The notes: generated by a model from the letters alone, not told the origin. A DNA stretch of 64,000 nt from Candidatus Pelagibacter sp. RS40 (GCF_002101295.1 NZ_CP020778.1:785001-849000), one strand, 5' to 3'; counted from the stretch's first letter, positions 1-9,823 are shown. Made by a program: numbers and translations.

Positions 1-171
1 ACCTATGCCAATGGAAACAGCTGCTCCTTCATTTGTTGCGATAATATGATTTTTTTTGCTTGTTTTTTGTAAAGAAAAAGAAAGTTCTTTTAAAACACTA
101 TCTGGTACACCAGTATAAAAATTACTTTTATTTTTTTTTAATAAATTAATTAAAGCACTTACTTTAATCAT
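1..171 (-). CDS. aepY: Phosphonopyruvate decarboxylase, N-terminal part
   Basis: Partial gene that runs off the left edge; 57 codons from an ATG at 171. The translation has the N-terminal pattern of ThDP-dependent phosphonopyruvate decarboxylases: [13 protein letters not shown] near residues 18-30, then [13 protein letters not shown], which carries the conserved glutamate (NEG) that activates the cofactor. The family converts phosphonopyruvate to phosphonoacetaldehyde, which pulls the unfavourable PEP mutase reaction forward. The ATG lies just 5' of and overlaps the termination region of the upstream PEP mutase gene (stop at 166-164), so the two are likely translationally coupled. The C-terminal ThDP-binding half is outside the window. 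Confidence 0.85.
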   Translation of the reverse strand, partial: MIKVSALINLLKKNKSNFYTGVPDSVLKELSFSLQKTSKKNHIIATNEGAAVSIGIG

Positions 172-1465
172 TCTTTATTAGATTTATTATTTCTTTTATT
201 GGAATAATTTTTTTATCTGCCTCAAAAGCTCTTCTATTTTTTAAAATAGTTTTGGCTGTATTTTGCATGGCTGGATAAGCTGATCTTAATAATTGATTGG
301 CATAAATAACCAATTTAAAACCATTCTTAATTAAATCCTTTTCATAAACTTTAGAATAAGTAGATGGTACCGAAACTAATGGTATAAAATTTTTACTTTT
401 CCTAAATTCTTTTGCAAATGAAAATATCTCTGCTGGGGTTTTTTCTTTACTGTGAATTAAAATTGCATCTGCGCCTGCTTTTGAATAAATTTCAGCTCTA
501 TTTAATGCATCTTTCAGGCCTTTTCCCACAATAAAGCTTTCAATTCTTGCTATCACCATAAAATCTTGAGATCGTCTAGAACCACAAATTTTTTTGATTT
601 TTTTTGCGAAAAGTTGTGGCTTGTCTTGTTTGGTATCAGATTGATTTTTGAATAGAGAATTTTTCTTAAGTCCAACTTTATCTTCCATAATAATTGCTGA
701 TACGCCTGATCTCTCTAGGGATCTTACTAAAAATGGTAAATGTTCTATTTGGCCACCGTTATCAGCATCAAAAACTAACGGTTTAGTAGTTACATCCATT
801 ATATCGTTTAGTGACGAAATACGTGCTGAAAAAGATAATGAAGAATTATCTGGTAAACCTTTAGTGGCTGAGTCGGTTAAACTTGAAGACCACATTCCAT
901 CAAATTCAACCTTTTTTTTATTTTTTACGACATTAATTTTATCAATTATTATCCCTGTAAGTGAATTGTGTGACTCTAAAATTCTTACAATATCCTTTGA
1001 TTTAATAAGCCTTTTAAGTCTAGAAACTCTATTTTGAGTTAGAGAAAGAATATTATTTATCTGTTTTTTAATAGAGGTAGAAGATATATTTTTTGTGTAT
1101 TTAGGTTCTATAAGTTTTCCTGACCACTTTTTTAGTACTTTTATTACTCTCTTTCTTGTTTTCTTTTGTACACCATGTTTCCAATCATCCCCATGAACAA
1201 CATAATGTGGTTTAATAAGGTTAAGGTTTTCAACATAATCCAATTTTGTTTGAGGAATTACTTTTTTTACATACTTTATATTTTCAATCACCACTTTTCT
1301 TTTTTCATAATCTAAAAAGGGAATGTTTTTATAACTAGCTATAGCTTTATCTGTAAGAAGACCAACTATAACATCACCATAAGTACTAGCAGTTTTTAAA
1401 ATATTGATATGACCTTTGTGTAATATATCTGCAGATAAGCCAACATATACAATCTTATTTTTCAT
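164..1465 (-). CDS. Bifunctional cytidylyltransferase / phosphoenolpyruvate phosphomutase
   Basis: Fusion protein of 433 residues. Residues 1-140 are a cytidylyltransferase-like domain with the HxGH nucleotide-binding motif (HKGH, 17-20). Residues 150-433 are a PEP mutase/isocitrate lyase fold with DADNGG at 233-238 and the PEP mutase signature [10 protein letters not shown] at 261-270, which separates true mutases from lyases. The mutase makes the C-P bond (PEP to phosphonopyruvate). The N-terminal domain resembles PntC-type enzymes that activate phosphonates as CMP esters for attachment to lipids or glycans (family knowledge; the substrate here is inferred). An in-frame GTG sits three bases upstream of the chosen ATG. 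Followed directly by aepY, so this is a phosphonate operon. Confidence 0.9.
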   Translation of the reverse strand: MKNKIVYVGLSADILHKGHINILKTASTYGDVIVGLLTDKAIASYKNIPFLDYEKRKVVIENIKYVKKVIPQTKLDYVENLNLIKPHYVVHGDDWKHGVQKKTRKRVIKVLKKWSGKLIEPKYTKNISSTSIKKQINNILSLTQNRVSRLKRLIKSKDIVRILESHNSLTGIIIDKINVVKNKKKVEFDGMWSSSLTDSATKGLPDNSSLSFSARISSLNDIMDVTTKPLVFDADNGGQIEHLPFLVRSLERSGVSAIIMEDKVGLKKNSLFKNQSDTKQDKPQLFAKKIKKICGSRRSQDFMVIARIESFIVGKGLKDALNRAEIYSKAGADAILIHSKEKTPAEIFSFAKEFRKSKNFIPLVSVPSTYSKVYEKDLIKNGFKLVIYANQLLRSAYPAMQNTAKTILKNRRAFEADKKIIPIKEIINLIKND

Positions 1466-1531
1466 CACAACATTCTTTATAACAATTAATTTATTTTGTC
1501 TAATGCAATGTATCTTAAGGAAGTCTTATTA

Positions 1532-2053
1532 TTATGATTTTATACTATTTATTTTTTTAAATATTTTTTTAGCTAACATTGCTGGACTTACCTGAAAATT
1601 ATTTTCTATTATTATATCTGGTTTTTTTGGAAATTGAGGTTTTAAATCTAGACCCCATACATTACGTGTTTTCACTTTGTAGAAAGTTTTAGATTTATTT
1701 TTTTTTAATTTTTCGATATCTGTTTTAATATATATCTCAACATAATTTTTTTTTAAATTTTTTCTATTATATAAAAATAACTCATTAAAAAGACCAACAG
1801 TAGTAAAAATTACATTTATATTCTGTCGAATTAGCAATCTACATAAATCTGAATAAGATTTTCCAAGTCTTAATCTTTTTGTTTTTGTGTAAAATCGTAA
1901 TTGAAAAATATCTCTAATATTATCCCCATGAATAATAATTGTTTTTCCATAATTTTTTTTAATTATCTTTTTTAAATGCTCACCAATTGTTGATTTCCCA
2001 GAACCTGATAAACCCGTGATCCAGAATATTTTTCCATATTTATTAGTTTTCAT
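1532..2053 (-). CDS. Adenylylsulfate-kinase-like P-loop kinase
   Basis: 173 residues. The N-terminus has a clear Walker A motif, GLSGSGKST (about 14-22), followed by HGDNIRDIF, matching the DGDN-R substrate loop of APS kinase (CysC). The central YVEIYIKTDIEKLK and late PDIIIEN match the strand order of the family. The product is slightly shorter than typical CysC (about 200). CysC phosphorylates APS to PAPS for sulfation, but relatives in surface-glycan and phosphonate loci may act on other adenylyl or phosphonyl substrates. No ATP-sulfurylase is seen nearby, so sulfate activation is not supported by context. It lies 66 bp upstream of the PEP mutase on the same strand and is probably co-transcribed. 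Confidence 0.75.
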   Translation of the reverse strand: MKTNKYGKIFWITGLSGSGKSTIGEHLKKIIKKNYGKTIIIHGDNIRDIFQLRFYTKTKRLRLGKSYSDLCRLLIRQNINVIFTTVGLFNELFLYNRKNLKKNYVEIYIKTDIEKLKKNKSKTFYKVKTRNVWGLDLKPQFPKKPDIIIENNFQVSPAMLAKKIFKKINSIKS

Positions 2054-2420
2054 AAGGATTTTTTTTATAATATAATTCAGTATTAAATTAAAATATTAAG
2101 ATTACTTTAGCAAAATAAATACAAATAAATATATAAGTTTATATAATTTCAAAAATATTAAATTCCTGTTTGGTAGGTAAGACAGTTTTTGCTAGATACC
2201 AGAAGAGCTTTAGCTCAAATAAAATTATAAAAAATTTACTTTTTGTAAACCTTGATATATTAGGATATTTAATACTCTATATTCTAAAAATTTATAAAAT
2301 GACTAATAATTTTCGTTTCAATTACAAAATTTTAAGCACTTTGATACTACCACTTGTAAACATTATTTTGTATGAGATTTTATCAATCAGGTTTTAAAAA
2401 ATTAAGCTTATTAAAATAAA
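2054..2420. other. Intergenic interval with a possible small gene remnant
   Basis: 367 bases between the divergent APS-kinase-like gene and the sulfatase-fold gene. It must hold promoters for both directions, but no confident -35/-10 pair stands out in such A/T-rich sequence. A 75-codon open frame (2170-2397, plus strand, TTG start) encodes RYQKSFSS followed by two hydrophobic stretches. Its first third uses CAG and AGC codons and reads more like coding DNA than its surroundings, so it could be the tail of a lost gene. No family was recognised. Confidence 0.3.
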
Positions 2421-4403
2421 ATGTTATTTCTAAAAAAAATTTTTAAGAGTTTAATTGTAAATATAATACCATATTCTTATGTCAAGAGAAGACATTTTCA
2501 TCAAAGCTCTTTTCAAAAAGATGGTATTTTAATTATGAGAGTTTTTAATAATAATTTATTAAGATATTTATTATATTTTCTTGCAAATTTATTTTCAAAA
2601 TTTAGAGTATCAAGCAGCATTTATTACCGCCTGTACATTTATCAAAAAGCACCATCAATTAAAAAAAACAACAAATATAATCATACTTTATATGAAGTTG
2701 ATTGTGGTATTGAAACCAGAAAAGCGATGTTTTTATCAACAAATGAAATTTTAAAATTTCAAGTTAAAGCTGATCGAAAACAATCTATTTGGGTTGGTTT
2801 TGCATTTTTAGAAAATTACTTTCAAAAGTATAATATCGCAAATAATGATTTAGAAATTTTGATAAATTTAAAAAGTCAGAATAAAAATAAAGATTTAAAA
2901 TTTTCATTTCCTGTTGATATCAAAAAACATGGGTTAGCTTATATTGAAAAAGAAAAAAATTGGATGGACATTTCTATAAATTTAGATGAATTTATAGATA
3001 GTCAGGTCGAAATTTCAATGAAATTTGAATTTATTGATAAATCATTTTTAATGTTTCCTAAAAAAAAACCAGATCAAAAATTAAAACACAAAAAATTAAA
3101 GACCAATTTAAAAGGTATGGCAATAAGCAATCCTATTATTTTTTTTCCAGAAAAAAAAAATGAAAGAATAATATATTTATGTTGCGAGAGTCTTACCGAC
3201 CCATTCTTTTTTGAAAAAATAAATTTATCAAAAAAAATAAATTTACCAAACATTAAGAAAATTTTATCAGATAGTACACACTATAAAAGATCATACTCAT
3301 TTTGTGACTCAACATTGCCAAATATTATATCTACTTTATCCGGATTAAGCCCTCTTCAGCATGGATTTGGAAATTATAGAAATGATCTTTTTCATTTAGA
3401 ATTAAATGAAAAAATAAAATTTCTTCCTGAATTACTTAAAAAAAAAGAATTTATAAATGCAGCATATACTTGTGGCGGTCGTTTTGACTCATTATATGGA
3501 TATACCAATTCATTTGATATTTGGTCTACTGTGATTAAACCCGTGGATAATAATGCTCCAAGTTCTAATAAAATTATAAATGCAATAAATTTTTTTAAAG
3601 ATCAAAATATTTTTTTGTATACACATTTTGATAGATTGCATGGTCCAATGTTAAATAATTTAGGATTACAAAGCCCAATGATGTGGTCAGGGGAGTCTTT
3701 ATCAGAAGCATTTGCTTATAAATTTAATAATTTATATGCTGATAGATTAGAGATATTAGATGATGAAATAGGCAAAATAATAAATTACTTAAAATCTAAA
3801 AATCTTTACGATGAAACAACCTTAGTAATTAATGGAGATCATGGCGCCGCTTTACCTCCTGAGTGGAAAATGCATATTTTAAAATATCCTTTATATGAAA
3901 CACATTCAAGGGTTCCACTAATAATTAAACATAAAAAGAGTTTTGACAATCATCAAGAAAGAGTGGTAGACGAACCAACTTCATCACAATATGAAAGTTT
4001 TTATCAAATATTAAAGAGCCAAAATTTAGATTTACCTTATTATTTTGAAAATTTATTTCAATCTAGAATGAAAAAATCAAAATTTACTGTCTCAGAAACT
4101 ATTTTTAATCCTAAAAATAATAATTATGGAATTGCATTAACAGCTCAAAATTTAAAATTATATAGATTATTTAATTTTGATTGGGAAAATATAAAAATTA
4201 AAAATGTTGAATTTGAAAAACTATTTACAATTAATAATGATGGTATTGTCAATGAAGGTACTGACAAAACCATAGATTATAAGAAATTAGATGCTTATGA
4301 AGATGTAAATTTAGAGATGGAAAAAATAATAAAAGAAAATAATTTATTTAGAAAAAATCATTTACATAAAAATCTGAAAGAAACAATTCAACAAATTTTA
4401 TAA
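2421..4403 (+). CDS. Sulfatase/alkaline-phosphatase-fold protein with a Thr nucleophile
   Basis: 660 residues. Residues about 1-240 are not recognised. Residues about 245-560 carry the alkaline-phosphatase superfamily core: metal-binding CCESLTDP (about 253), the nucleophile segment STLPNIISTLSG, and NGDHGA (Asp473-His474). Aligned with the sulfatase C-x-P-x-R motif, the nucleophile position is Thr298 (T-L-P-N-I). The formylglycine Cys/Ser of true sulfatases is therefore absent. Thr nucleophiles are typical of phosphoethanolamine and phosphoglycerol transferases, so transfer or hydrolysis of a phospho- or phosphono-group is more likely than desulfation (inference). The N-terminal segment lacks the usual five-helix membrane domain of EptA/LtaS. 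It lies alone between the phosphonate and nonulosonate operons. Confidence 0.7.
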   Translation: MLFLKKIFKSLIVNIIPYSYVKRRHFHQSSFQKDGILIMRVFNNNLLRYLLYFLANLFSKFRVSSSIYYRLYIYQKAPSIKKNNKYNHTLYEVDCGIETRKAMFLSTNEILKFQVKADRKQSIWVGFAFLENYFQKYNIANNDLEILINLKSQNKNKDLKFSFPVDIKKHGLAYIEKEKNWMDISINLDEFIDSQVEISMKFEFIDKSFLMFPKKKPDQKLKHKKLKTNLKGMAISNPIIFFPEKKNERIIYLCCESLTDPFFFEKINLSKKINLPNIKKILSDSTHYKRSYSFCDSTLPNIISTLSGLSPLQHGFGNYRNDLFHLELNEKIKFLPELLKKKEFINAAYTCGGRFDSLYGYTNSFDIWSTVIKPVDNNAPSSNKIINAINFFKDQNIFLYTHFDRLHGPMLNNLGLQSPMMWSGESLSEAFAYKFNNLYADRLEILDDEIGKIINYLKSKNLYDETTLVINGDHGAALPPEWKMHILKYPLYETHSRVPLIIKHKKSFDNHQERVVDEPTSSQYESFYQILKSQNLDLPYYFENLFQSRMKKSKFTVSETIFNPKNNNYGIALTAQNLKLYRLFNFDWENIKIKNVEFEKLFTINNDGIVNEGTDKTIDYKKLDAYEDVNLEMEKIIKENNLFRKNHLHKNLKETIQQIL

Positions 4404-4617
4404 AAAAAATATTAATTCGTTGAAAATAGACTTTCATATATTTTGATTTAACTTAGCTTAAGTTTTGTGTCTTGCTTTAAAGAAATTATAAGATGTATCT
4501 AGATATAAATTATTTTTTATTATTATTAACGAAAAATTAAAAACTGTGTTATATAAACTTTAAATTTATAACATCTATAAGTTTAATTTAAATTTAAAAA
4601 AAATTAAGATAGGGTAT

Positions 4618-5622
4618 GTGAATTTGAAAAAAATATTAGTTACAGGTGGTGCAGGCTACGTTGGCTCCGGACTATTAAGAGAGCTTCTCAATGAAGGTTA
4701 TAATGTTACATGTGTAGATAATTTAATGTTTGGTGGTGAATCCTTGTTAGACCTTTGGCATAATAAAAATTTTGAATTTTATAATTTTGATATTAATGAC
4801 CACATACAGCTTGAAAAAATTCTTTCTGCTAACGATTTTTATTCAGTAATTCATTTGGCAGCTATTGTAGGTGACCCTGCTTGCAAATTAAACCCAGTTC
4901 TTGCAGAAAAAACTAATTGGCAATCAAGTAAATGGTTAATTGATAAATGTATTGAGAAAGGTGTATCAAAATTTATTTTTGCATCCACCTGTAGTAATTA
5001 TGGAAAAATGGAAGATCCTAAGGAGTATGTGGATGAAAATTCTATTCTTGCCCCAGTATCTTTGTATGCTGAATTAAAAGTAAAATTTGAAAAATATATG
5101 CTTAACGAAATTGAAAAAAGTGATACATTTTCTCCAACTTCTTTGCGTTTTTCAACTGTCTATGGACTTTCTTCAAGAATGAGATTTGATTTAACAGTCA
5201 ATGAGTTTACAAAAGATCTTGCTCTTGGAAAAGAGCTTGTGATTTATGGGGAACAGTTTTGGAGACCTTATTGCCATGTTAAAGATTTTTCTAATGCATT
5301 TCTCACTGTTTTAAAATCGCCTGATGAAAAAGTTGCTTACAACGTTTTTAATGTTGGTGATACAAATGAAAATTATACAAAACAAATGCTCGTTGAGGAA
5401 ATTAAAAAAATATTACCTAGTGCAAAAATAAAATATGTACAAAAAAATGATGACCCTCGAGATTATAGAGTAAACTGTGATAAAATAAAAAAAGAACTTG
5501 GTTTTAAAATTACAATGACAGTACCAGATGGAATATTAGAAATTAAACGTGTAATTCAAGAAGAATTAATTAAAGATCCTGAGAATCAAAAGTACTATAA
5601 TATTCCTCATGAAAGAAAATAA
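4618..5622 (+). CDS. NAD-dependent sugar epimerase/dehydratase (extended SDR)
   Basis: 334 residues. The N-terminal Rossmann motif is TGGAGYVGSG (about 8-17). The catalytic Ser/Tyr/Lys set is visible in FASTCSNYG and YAELK (YxxxK). These are hallmarks of nucleotide-sugar epimerases and dehydratases. First gene of the nonulosonate operon; it could supply the C4/C6-modified nucleotide sugar consumed by the aminotransferase that follows. The start is GTG at 4618. The ATG two bases upstream is out of frame and meets an immediate stop, so it cannot be used. A purine-rich AGGG precedes the start at short spacing. The 214-base upstream gap is very A/T-rich and probably holds the operon promoter. Confidence 0.85.
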   Translation: MNLKKILVTGGAGYVGSGLLRELLNEGYNVTCVDNLMFGGESLLDLWHNKNFEFYNFDINDHIQLEKILSANDFYSVIHLAAIVGDPACKLNPVLAEKTNWQSSKWLIDKCIEKGVSKFIFASTCSNYGKMEDPKEYVDENSILAPVSLYAELKVKFEKYMLNEIEKSDTFSPTSLRFSTVYGLSSRMRFDLTVNEFTKDLALGKELVIYGEQFWRPYCHVKDFSNAFLTVLKSPDEKVAYNVFNVGDTNENYTKQMLVEEIKKILPSAKIKYVQKNDDPRDYRVNCDKIKKELGFKITMTVPDGILEIKRVIQEELIKDPENQKYYNIPHERK

Positions 5623-6769
5623 TAATGATGAAAATTTAGCTATCATTAAATTTATAAAATCAGTATATCAAAACTATAAATTTATTCCTCTTCATGAACC
5701 AAAATTTACTGGAAATGAAAAGAAGTATTTAAATGAGTGTGTTGACTCTACTTTTGTGTCATCTGTTGGAAAATTTGTTGACGAATTTGAAAAAAAAATA
5801 GCTAAATATACAGGTGCAAAATATGCAGTAGCAACTACCAATGGAACTTCAGCACTCCACATATCTCTAATTTTAGCAGATGTTAATTCAGATAGCGAGG
5901 TAATAACCCAACCACTTACGTTTGTAGCAACCTGTAACGCTATTAGTTACTGTAACGCAAAACCAGTATTTATTGATATTGACAAAGATACTATGGGTCT
6001 TTCACCATCTGCTTTAGAAATTTTTTTAAAAAATAATACAAAAATAAAAAATAAAAAGTGTATAAATATAAGAACGAATAAGATTATTAAAGCGTGTATT
6101 CCCATGCACTCTTATGGTCACCCTTGTAAAATAGATAAAATTAAAACTATTTGTAATAAATATAATATATTTTTGATTGAAGATGCCGCTGAAAGTTTAG
6201 GCAGTTTTTATAAAAATAAACATACAGGAACTTTTGGTCAGCTAGGAACCTTGAGCTTTAATGGAAATAAAATTATTACAGCTGGTGGTGGTGGTTGTAT
6301 AATTACAAATGATAAATCACTTGCAGTTAAAGCTAAGCATCTAACAACAACTGCTAAAATTCCTCATAAATGGGATTTCAATCATGATATGATTGGTTAT
6401 AATTATCGCATGCCAAATTTAAATGCTGCATTGTTACTTGCTCAATTAGAAAAATTAAATAACTTTATAAAAAATAAACGTAAGTTAGCAAGTGACTATG
6501 AAAACTTTTTTAAAAGTATTGATTATTTTTTCTTTAAAGAGCCCAAATACAGTAGATCGAATTATTGGTTAAATGTAATTCTTCTTAAAAATAAAAAACA
6601 AAGAGATAAATTTTTAGATTATACAAATAAAAATGGTATAATGACAAGACCTGCATGGCAGTTAATGAATAAGCTTAAAATGTTTAAAGATTGTTATCAA
6701 TCGAATTTAAAAAATGCGAAATATTTGGAAGTAAGAATTGTAAATATTCCAAGTTCAGTAAAGTTTTAA
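5609..6769 (+). CDS. legC: LegC-family PLP aminotransferase
   Basis: 386 residues of the DegT/DnrJ/EryC1 fold. The N-terminal PLHEPKFTGNE and FVSSVGKFVDEFE are the characteristic opening of the LegC subfamily, which aminates a 4-keto-6-deoxy nucleotide sugar during legionaminic acid synthesis. The PLP-binding lysine is Lys221 in LSFNGNKIITAGGGG and the pyridine-N aspartate is Asp192 in LIEDAAESLGS. Its start overlaps the preceding gene by 14 bases, and the next gene's ATG follows its stop with no spacer, indicating a tightly coupled operon. The exact sugar substrate is inferred from the family and neighbours. Confidence 0.85.
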   Translation: MKENNNDENLAIIKFIKSVYQNYKFIPLHEPKFTGNEKKYLNECVDSTFVSSVGKFVDEFEKKIAKYTGAKYAVATTNGTSALHISLILADVNSDSEVITQPLTFVATCNAISYCNAKPVFIDIDKDTMGLSPSALEIFLKNNTKIKNKKCINIRTNKIIKACIPMHSYGHPCKIDKIKTICNKYNIFLIEDAAESLGSFYKNKHTGTFGQLGTLSFNGNKIITAGGGGCIITNDKSLAVKAKHLTTTAKIPHKWDFNHDMIGYNYRMPNLNAALLLAQLEKLNNFIKNKRKLASDYENFFKSIDYFFFKEPKYSRSNYWLNVILLKNKKQRDKFLDYTNKNGIMTRPAWQLMNKLKMFKDCYQSNLKNAKYLEVRIVNIPSSVKF

Positions 6770-7663
6770 ATGACTTTAAATATTGGTTATTTTGCTGACG
6801 GTCCTTGGAGTCACAAAACATTCGATAAGTTAATCAATGATACTCAAATTAAAATATCTTTTATTTGTGTAAGATTTGGAAGCAAGGATGAAACTTTAAA
6901 AAATTATGCAAAAAAATACAGTATTGATTATTTAGAAAACAAGAATGTAAATTCTGAGGAATTTATTTCTATTTTAAAAGAATATAACTGTGATTTGTTT
7001 GTATCGATGTCATTTAATCAAATTTTTAAAAAACAAATAATCAATTTAACAAAATACAAAATTATTAATTGTCATGCAGGTAAATTACCTTTTTATAGAG
7101 GAAGGAATGTTTTAAATTGGGTTTTAATAAATGATGAAAAGGAATTTGGAATTACAGTTCATTATGTTGATGAAGGAATAGATACTGGTGATATCATTTT
7201 ACAAAGAAATTATAAAATATCAGATAAAGATAACTATAAAACTTTGCTCGATAGGTCTTATTTAGAATGTGCAAATATACTTTATGACGCAATTTTAATG
7301 TTTAAAAATGGTCCTGTAAAAGCTCAAAAACAAACAGAATTATATAATCAGGGTTTTTACTGCTCACAAAGAAAAACTGGTGATGAAATTTTAAATTGGA
7401 ATCAAAAAAGTAGAGAAATATTTAACTTTGTTAGAGCCATATGTGATCCAGGACCTAATGCTAGAACATATTTAAAAAATAAGGAAATGAAAATTTCTAA
7501 GGTAGAATTAATTAAAGATGCTCCAATTTATAAAGGTATTACTGGAGCAATAATTTTTAAAGATCATCAATGTTTTTTTGTGAAAACACAAGATAGTTTT
7601 ATAAAAATCACAGACTTTGAATATGATGGAAAAATAAATATTGGATATAGATTTGAATCATAA
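6770..7663 (+). CDS. Sugar N-formyltransferase (10-formyl-THF dependent)
   Basis: 297 residues with the formyltransferase fold. The catalytic set is intact and correctly spaced: Asn100 and His102 in NCHAGKLPFYRG, and Asp138 in GIDTGD, an Asn-to-Asp spacing of 38 as in methionyl-tRNA formyltransferase. It is not Fmt itself, because it sits between an aminotransferase and a nonulosonate synthase. There it most likely N-formylates the amino group installed by LegC. Residues about 190-297 form a C-terminal domain resembling the Fmt C-terminal region. In known legionaminate operons this slot is taken by an acetyltransferase (LegH), so the product may carry a formamido group (inference). Confidence 0.8.
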   Translation: MTLNIGYFADGPWSHKTFDKLINDTQIKISFICVRFGSKDETLKNYAKKYSIDYLENKNVNSEEFISILKEYNCDLFVSMSFNQIFKKQIINLTKYKIINCHAGKLPFYRGRNVLNWVLINDEKEFGITVHYVDEGIDTGDIILQRNYKISDKDNYKTLLDRSYLECANILYDAILMFKNGPVKAQKQTELYNQGFYCSQRKTGDEILNWNQKSREIFNFVRAICDPGPNARTYLKNKEMKISKVELIKDAPIYKGITGAIIFKDHQCFFVKTQDSFIKITDFEYDGKINIGYRFES

Positions 7664-8657
7664 AAAAGTATTTATTATTGCTGAAGCTGGAGTTAATCAT
7701 AATGGCTCAATTGAATTAGCTAAAAAATTAATTGACGTTGCATCTGAGTCTGGAGCTGATGCGGTTAAATTTCAAACTTTTAAGGCAGAAAATTTAGCAA
7801 CTAAAAATGCCAAAAAAGCAAATTATCAAATGGAAACTACAGATTTAAGAGAATCTCAATTTCAAATGTTAAAAAAATTTGAAATTAATTTTAAAATGCA
7901 CAAACAACTTATCTCTTATTGCAATAAAAAATCTATAATGTTTTTATCATCTCCTTTTGATATTGATAGTATCAGTCTTTTAAATGATTTGGGTCTAAAT
8001 ACGTTAAAAATACCTAGTGGAGAAATAATAAATCTTCCATATTTAAGATGTATAGGGAAATTAAAAAAAAAAATAATTCTTTCAACAGGAATGGCGAATT
8101 TAGATGAAATTAAAAATGCTTTAGATATTTTAATTCGATCTGGGACAAAAAAAAATCATATCACAGTTTTGCATGCTAATACGGAGTATCCGACACCAAT
8201 GCAAGATGTTAATTTAAAAGCAATGTTAACAATAGGTAATACTTTTGGTGTGAGTTATGGATATAGTGATCATACGTCAGGAATAGAGGTGGATATTGCT
8301 GCAGTTGCACTTGGTGCAACTTGTATAGAGAAACATTTTACTTTAGATAGTAATATGGAAGGTCCAGACCATAAAGCTAGTCTTGAACCACATGAATTAA
8401 AAGATATGGTTAAAGCTATTAGGAATATTGAACTTGCTCTTGGAAACGGAATAAAAAAACCCTCTAATAGTGAAATACCCAATATAAAAATTGTTAGAAA
8501 ATCAATTGTTTCTAAAACCTCAATCAAAAAAGGTGATATTTTTAACGAAAATAATCTTACAATAAAAAGGCCAGGTAATGGTATTAATCCAATGAAGTGG
8601 GATAAGCTTATCGGAACTAAATCTAAAAAAGATTATAATGAAGACGAACTTATTTGA
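7641..8657 (+). CDS. NeuB-family nonulosonic acid synthase
   Basis: 338 residues. The N-terminal TIM barrel opens with FIIAEAGVNHNGS and has VKFQTF and GYSDHTSG, all signatures of NeuB/LegI/PseI enzymes that condense PEP with a hexosamine to give a 9-carbon sugar acid. The C-terminal SAF (antifreeze-like) domain is present from about residue 280 (RKSIVSKTSIKKGD). The start is non-ATG: TTG at 7641, inside the end of the formyltransferase gene (23-base overlap), with a second in-frame TTG at 7653 as an alternative. LegC and the downstream 2-epimerase favour legionaminate synthase (LegI) over sialate synthase, but the substrate cannot be proven here. Confidence 0.9.
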   Translation: MDIDLNHKKVFIIAEAGVNHNGSIELAKKLIDVASESGADAVKFQTFKAENLATKNAKKANYQMETTDLRESQFQMLKKFEINFKMHKQLISYCNKKSIMFLSSPFDIDSISLLNDLGLNTLKIPSGEIINLPYLRCIGKLKKKIILSTGMANLDEIKNALDILIRSGTKKNHITVLHANTEYPTPMQDVNLKAMLTIGNTFGVSYGYSDHTSGIEVDIAAVALGATCIEKHFTLDSNMEGPDHKASLEPHELKDMVKAIRNIELALGNGIKKPSNSEIPNIKIVRKSIVSKTSIKKGDIFNENNLTIKRPGNGINPMKWDKLIGTKSKKDYNEDELI

Positions 8658-9823
8658 TGAAAAGAAAAATATGTATAATTACCGGTTCGCGTGCAGAGTA
8701 TGGATTATTATATTGGTTAATCAGAGAGGTAAATATTGATAAGAATCTTGAGCTTCAGTTAATTGTTACTGGAATGCACCTAAGTGCAGAGTTTGGATTA
8801 ACTTATAAAGAAATTGAAAAAGATTTTAAAATTGACATGAAAATTGACATGCATTTGTCGTCAGATACTGCTGAAGGTATATCAAGCTCTATGGGCATAG
8901 CCCAAAAATCTTTTTCAGAAGCTTATAGCAAATTAAAACCTGATATTATTGTAGTTTTAGGAGATAGATATGAAATTTTTAGCGCTGTAACTGCAGCAAT
9001 GATATCTAGAATTCCTATAGCTCATATTCATGGTGGTGAAGCTACAGAAGGCTCAATAGATGAAGCTATTCGTCATAGTATAACTAAAATGAGTCATTTG
9101 CATTTTACTGCAACTGAAGAATACTCCAAAAGAGTTATACAGTTGGGTGAAAACCCAGACAAAGTTTTTACAGTTGGCGGTATGGGTGTTGAAAATATTA
9201 AAAGGCTTACGCTTTTTACAAAGGAAGAATTTGAAAAATTAATTGATTTTAAATTAAACATTAAAAATATTTTAGTTACATTTCATCCTGTTACATTAGA
9301 AAAAAATACATCAAAAAAACAATTCTCAGAAATTCTCGATGCTATAGATGATTTAAAAAATACAAATATTATTTTTACGAAAACAAATAGTGATACAGGT
9401 GGAAAAATTATTAACTCAATGATAGATGAATATACAAGTAAAAATCAAAATAAATCTATATCCATTACTTCAATGGGGCAACTTAATTTTTTAAGTGCTT
9501 TAAAATACATGGATTTCATTATTGGAAATAGTTCAAGTGGATTACTAGAGGCACCAAGTTTAAAAATTGGAACTATAAATATTGGTGATAGACAAAAAGG
9601 TAGAATTAAAGCGAAAAGCATTATTGATTGTTCTCCAAATAAAAAAAGCATAAAATATGCAATAAAAAAAGCTTATTCAAATGAATTTCAAAATCTTTTA
9701 AAAAATATTAAAAATCCTTATGGTGATGGGTGCCCTAGTCAAAAAATTATTAAAATTTTAAATTCTATTTCTATTGATGATCTTTTAAAAAAATCTTTTT
9801 TTAATGTGAAATTTTCATTATGA
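8657..9823 (+). CDS. Hydrolysing NDP-sugar 2-epimerase (NeuC/LegG type)
   Basis: 388 residues. CIITGSRAEYGLLYWLI at the N-terminus, HIHGGEATEGSIDEAIRH near residue 115, and GNSSSGLLEAPS near 295 are typical of NeuC/LegG hydrolysing 2-epimerases. They release the NDP and invert C2 to give the hexosamine that the NeuB-type synthase uses. The ATG at 8657 forms an ATGA overlap with the TGA stop of the synthase gene; a TTG immediately upstream is in frame but less likely. In the biosynthetic order this enzyme acts after LegC and the N-acyltransfer step. Confidence 0.88.
   Translation: MKRKICIITGSRAEYGLLYWLIREVNIDKNLELQLIVTGMHLSAEFGLTYKEIEKDFKIDMKIDMHLSSDTAEGISSSMGIAQKSFSEAYSKLKPDIIVVLGDRYEIFSAVTAAMISRIPIAHIHGGEATEGSIDEAIRHSITKMSHLHFTATEEYSKRVIQLGENPDKVFTVGGMGVENIKRLTLFTKEEFEKLIDFKLNIKNILVTFHPVTLEKNTSKKQFSEILDAIDDLKNTNIIFTKTNSDTGGKIINSMIDEYTSKNQNKSISITSMGQLNFLSALKYMDFIIGNSSSGLLEAPSLKIGTINIGDRQKGRIKAKSIIDCSPNKKSIKYAIKKAYSNEFQNLLKNIKNPYGDGCPSQKIIKILNSISIDDLLKKSFFNVKFSL

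Noticed and set aside
648..1037. 129-codon open frame on the plus strand
   Set aside because: It lies wholly inside the PEP mutase gene on the opposite strand, whose motifs are intact; it is a shadow frame.
4548..4572. Inverted repeat GTTATA...TATAAC upstream of the nonulosonate operon
   Set aside because: Six-base A/T arms with a 13-base spacer are expected by chance here; not enough for an operator call.
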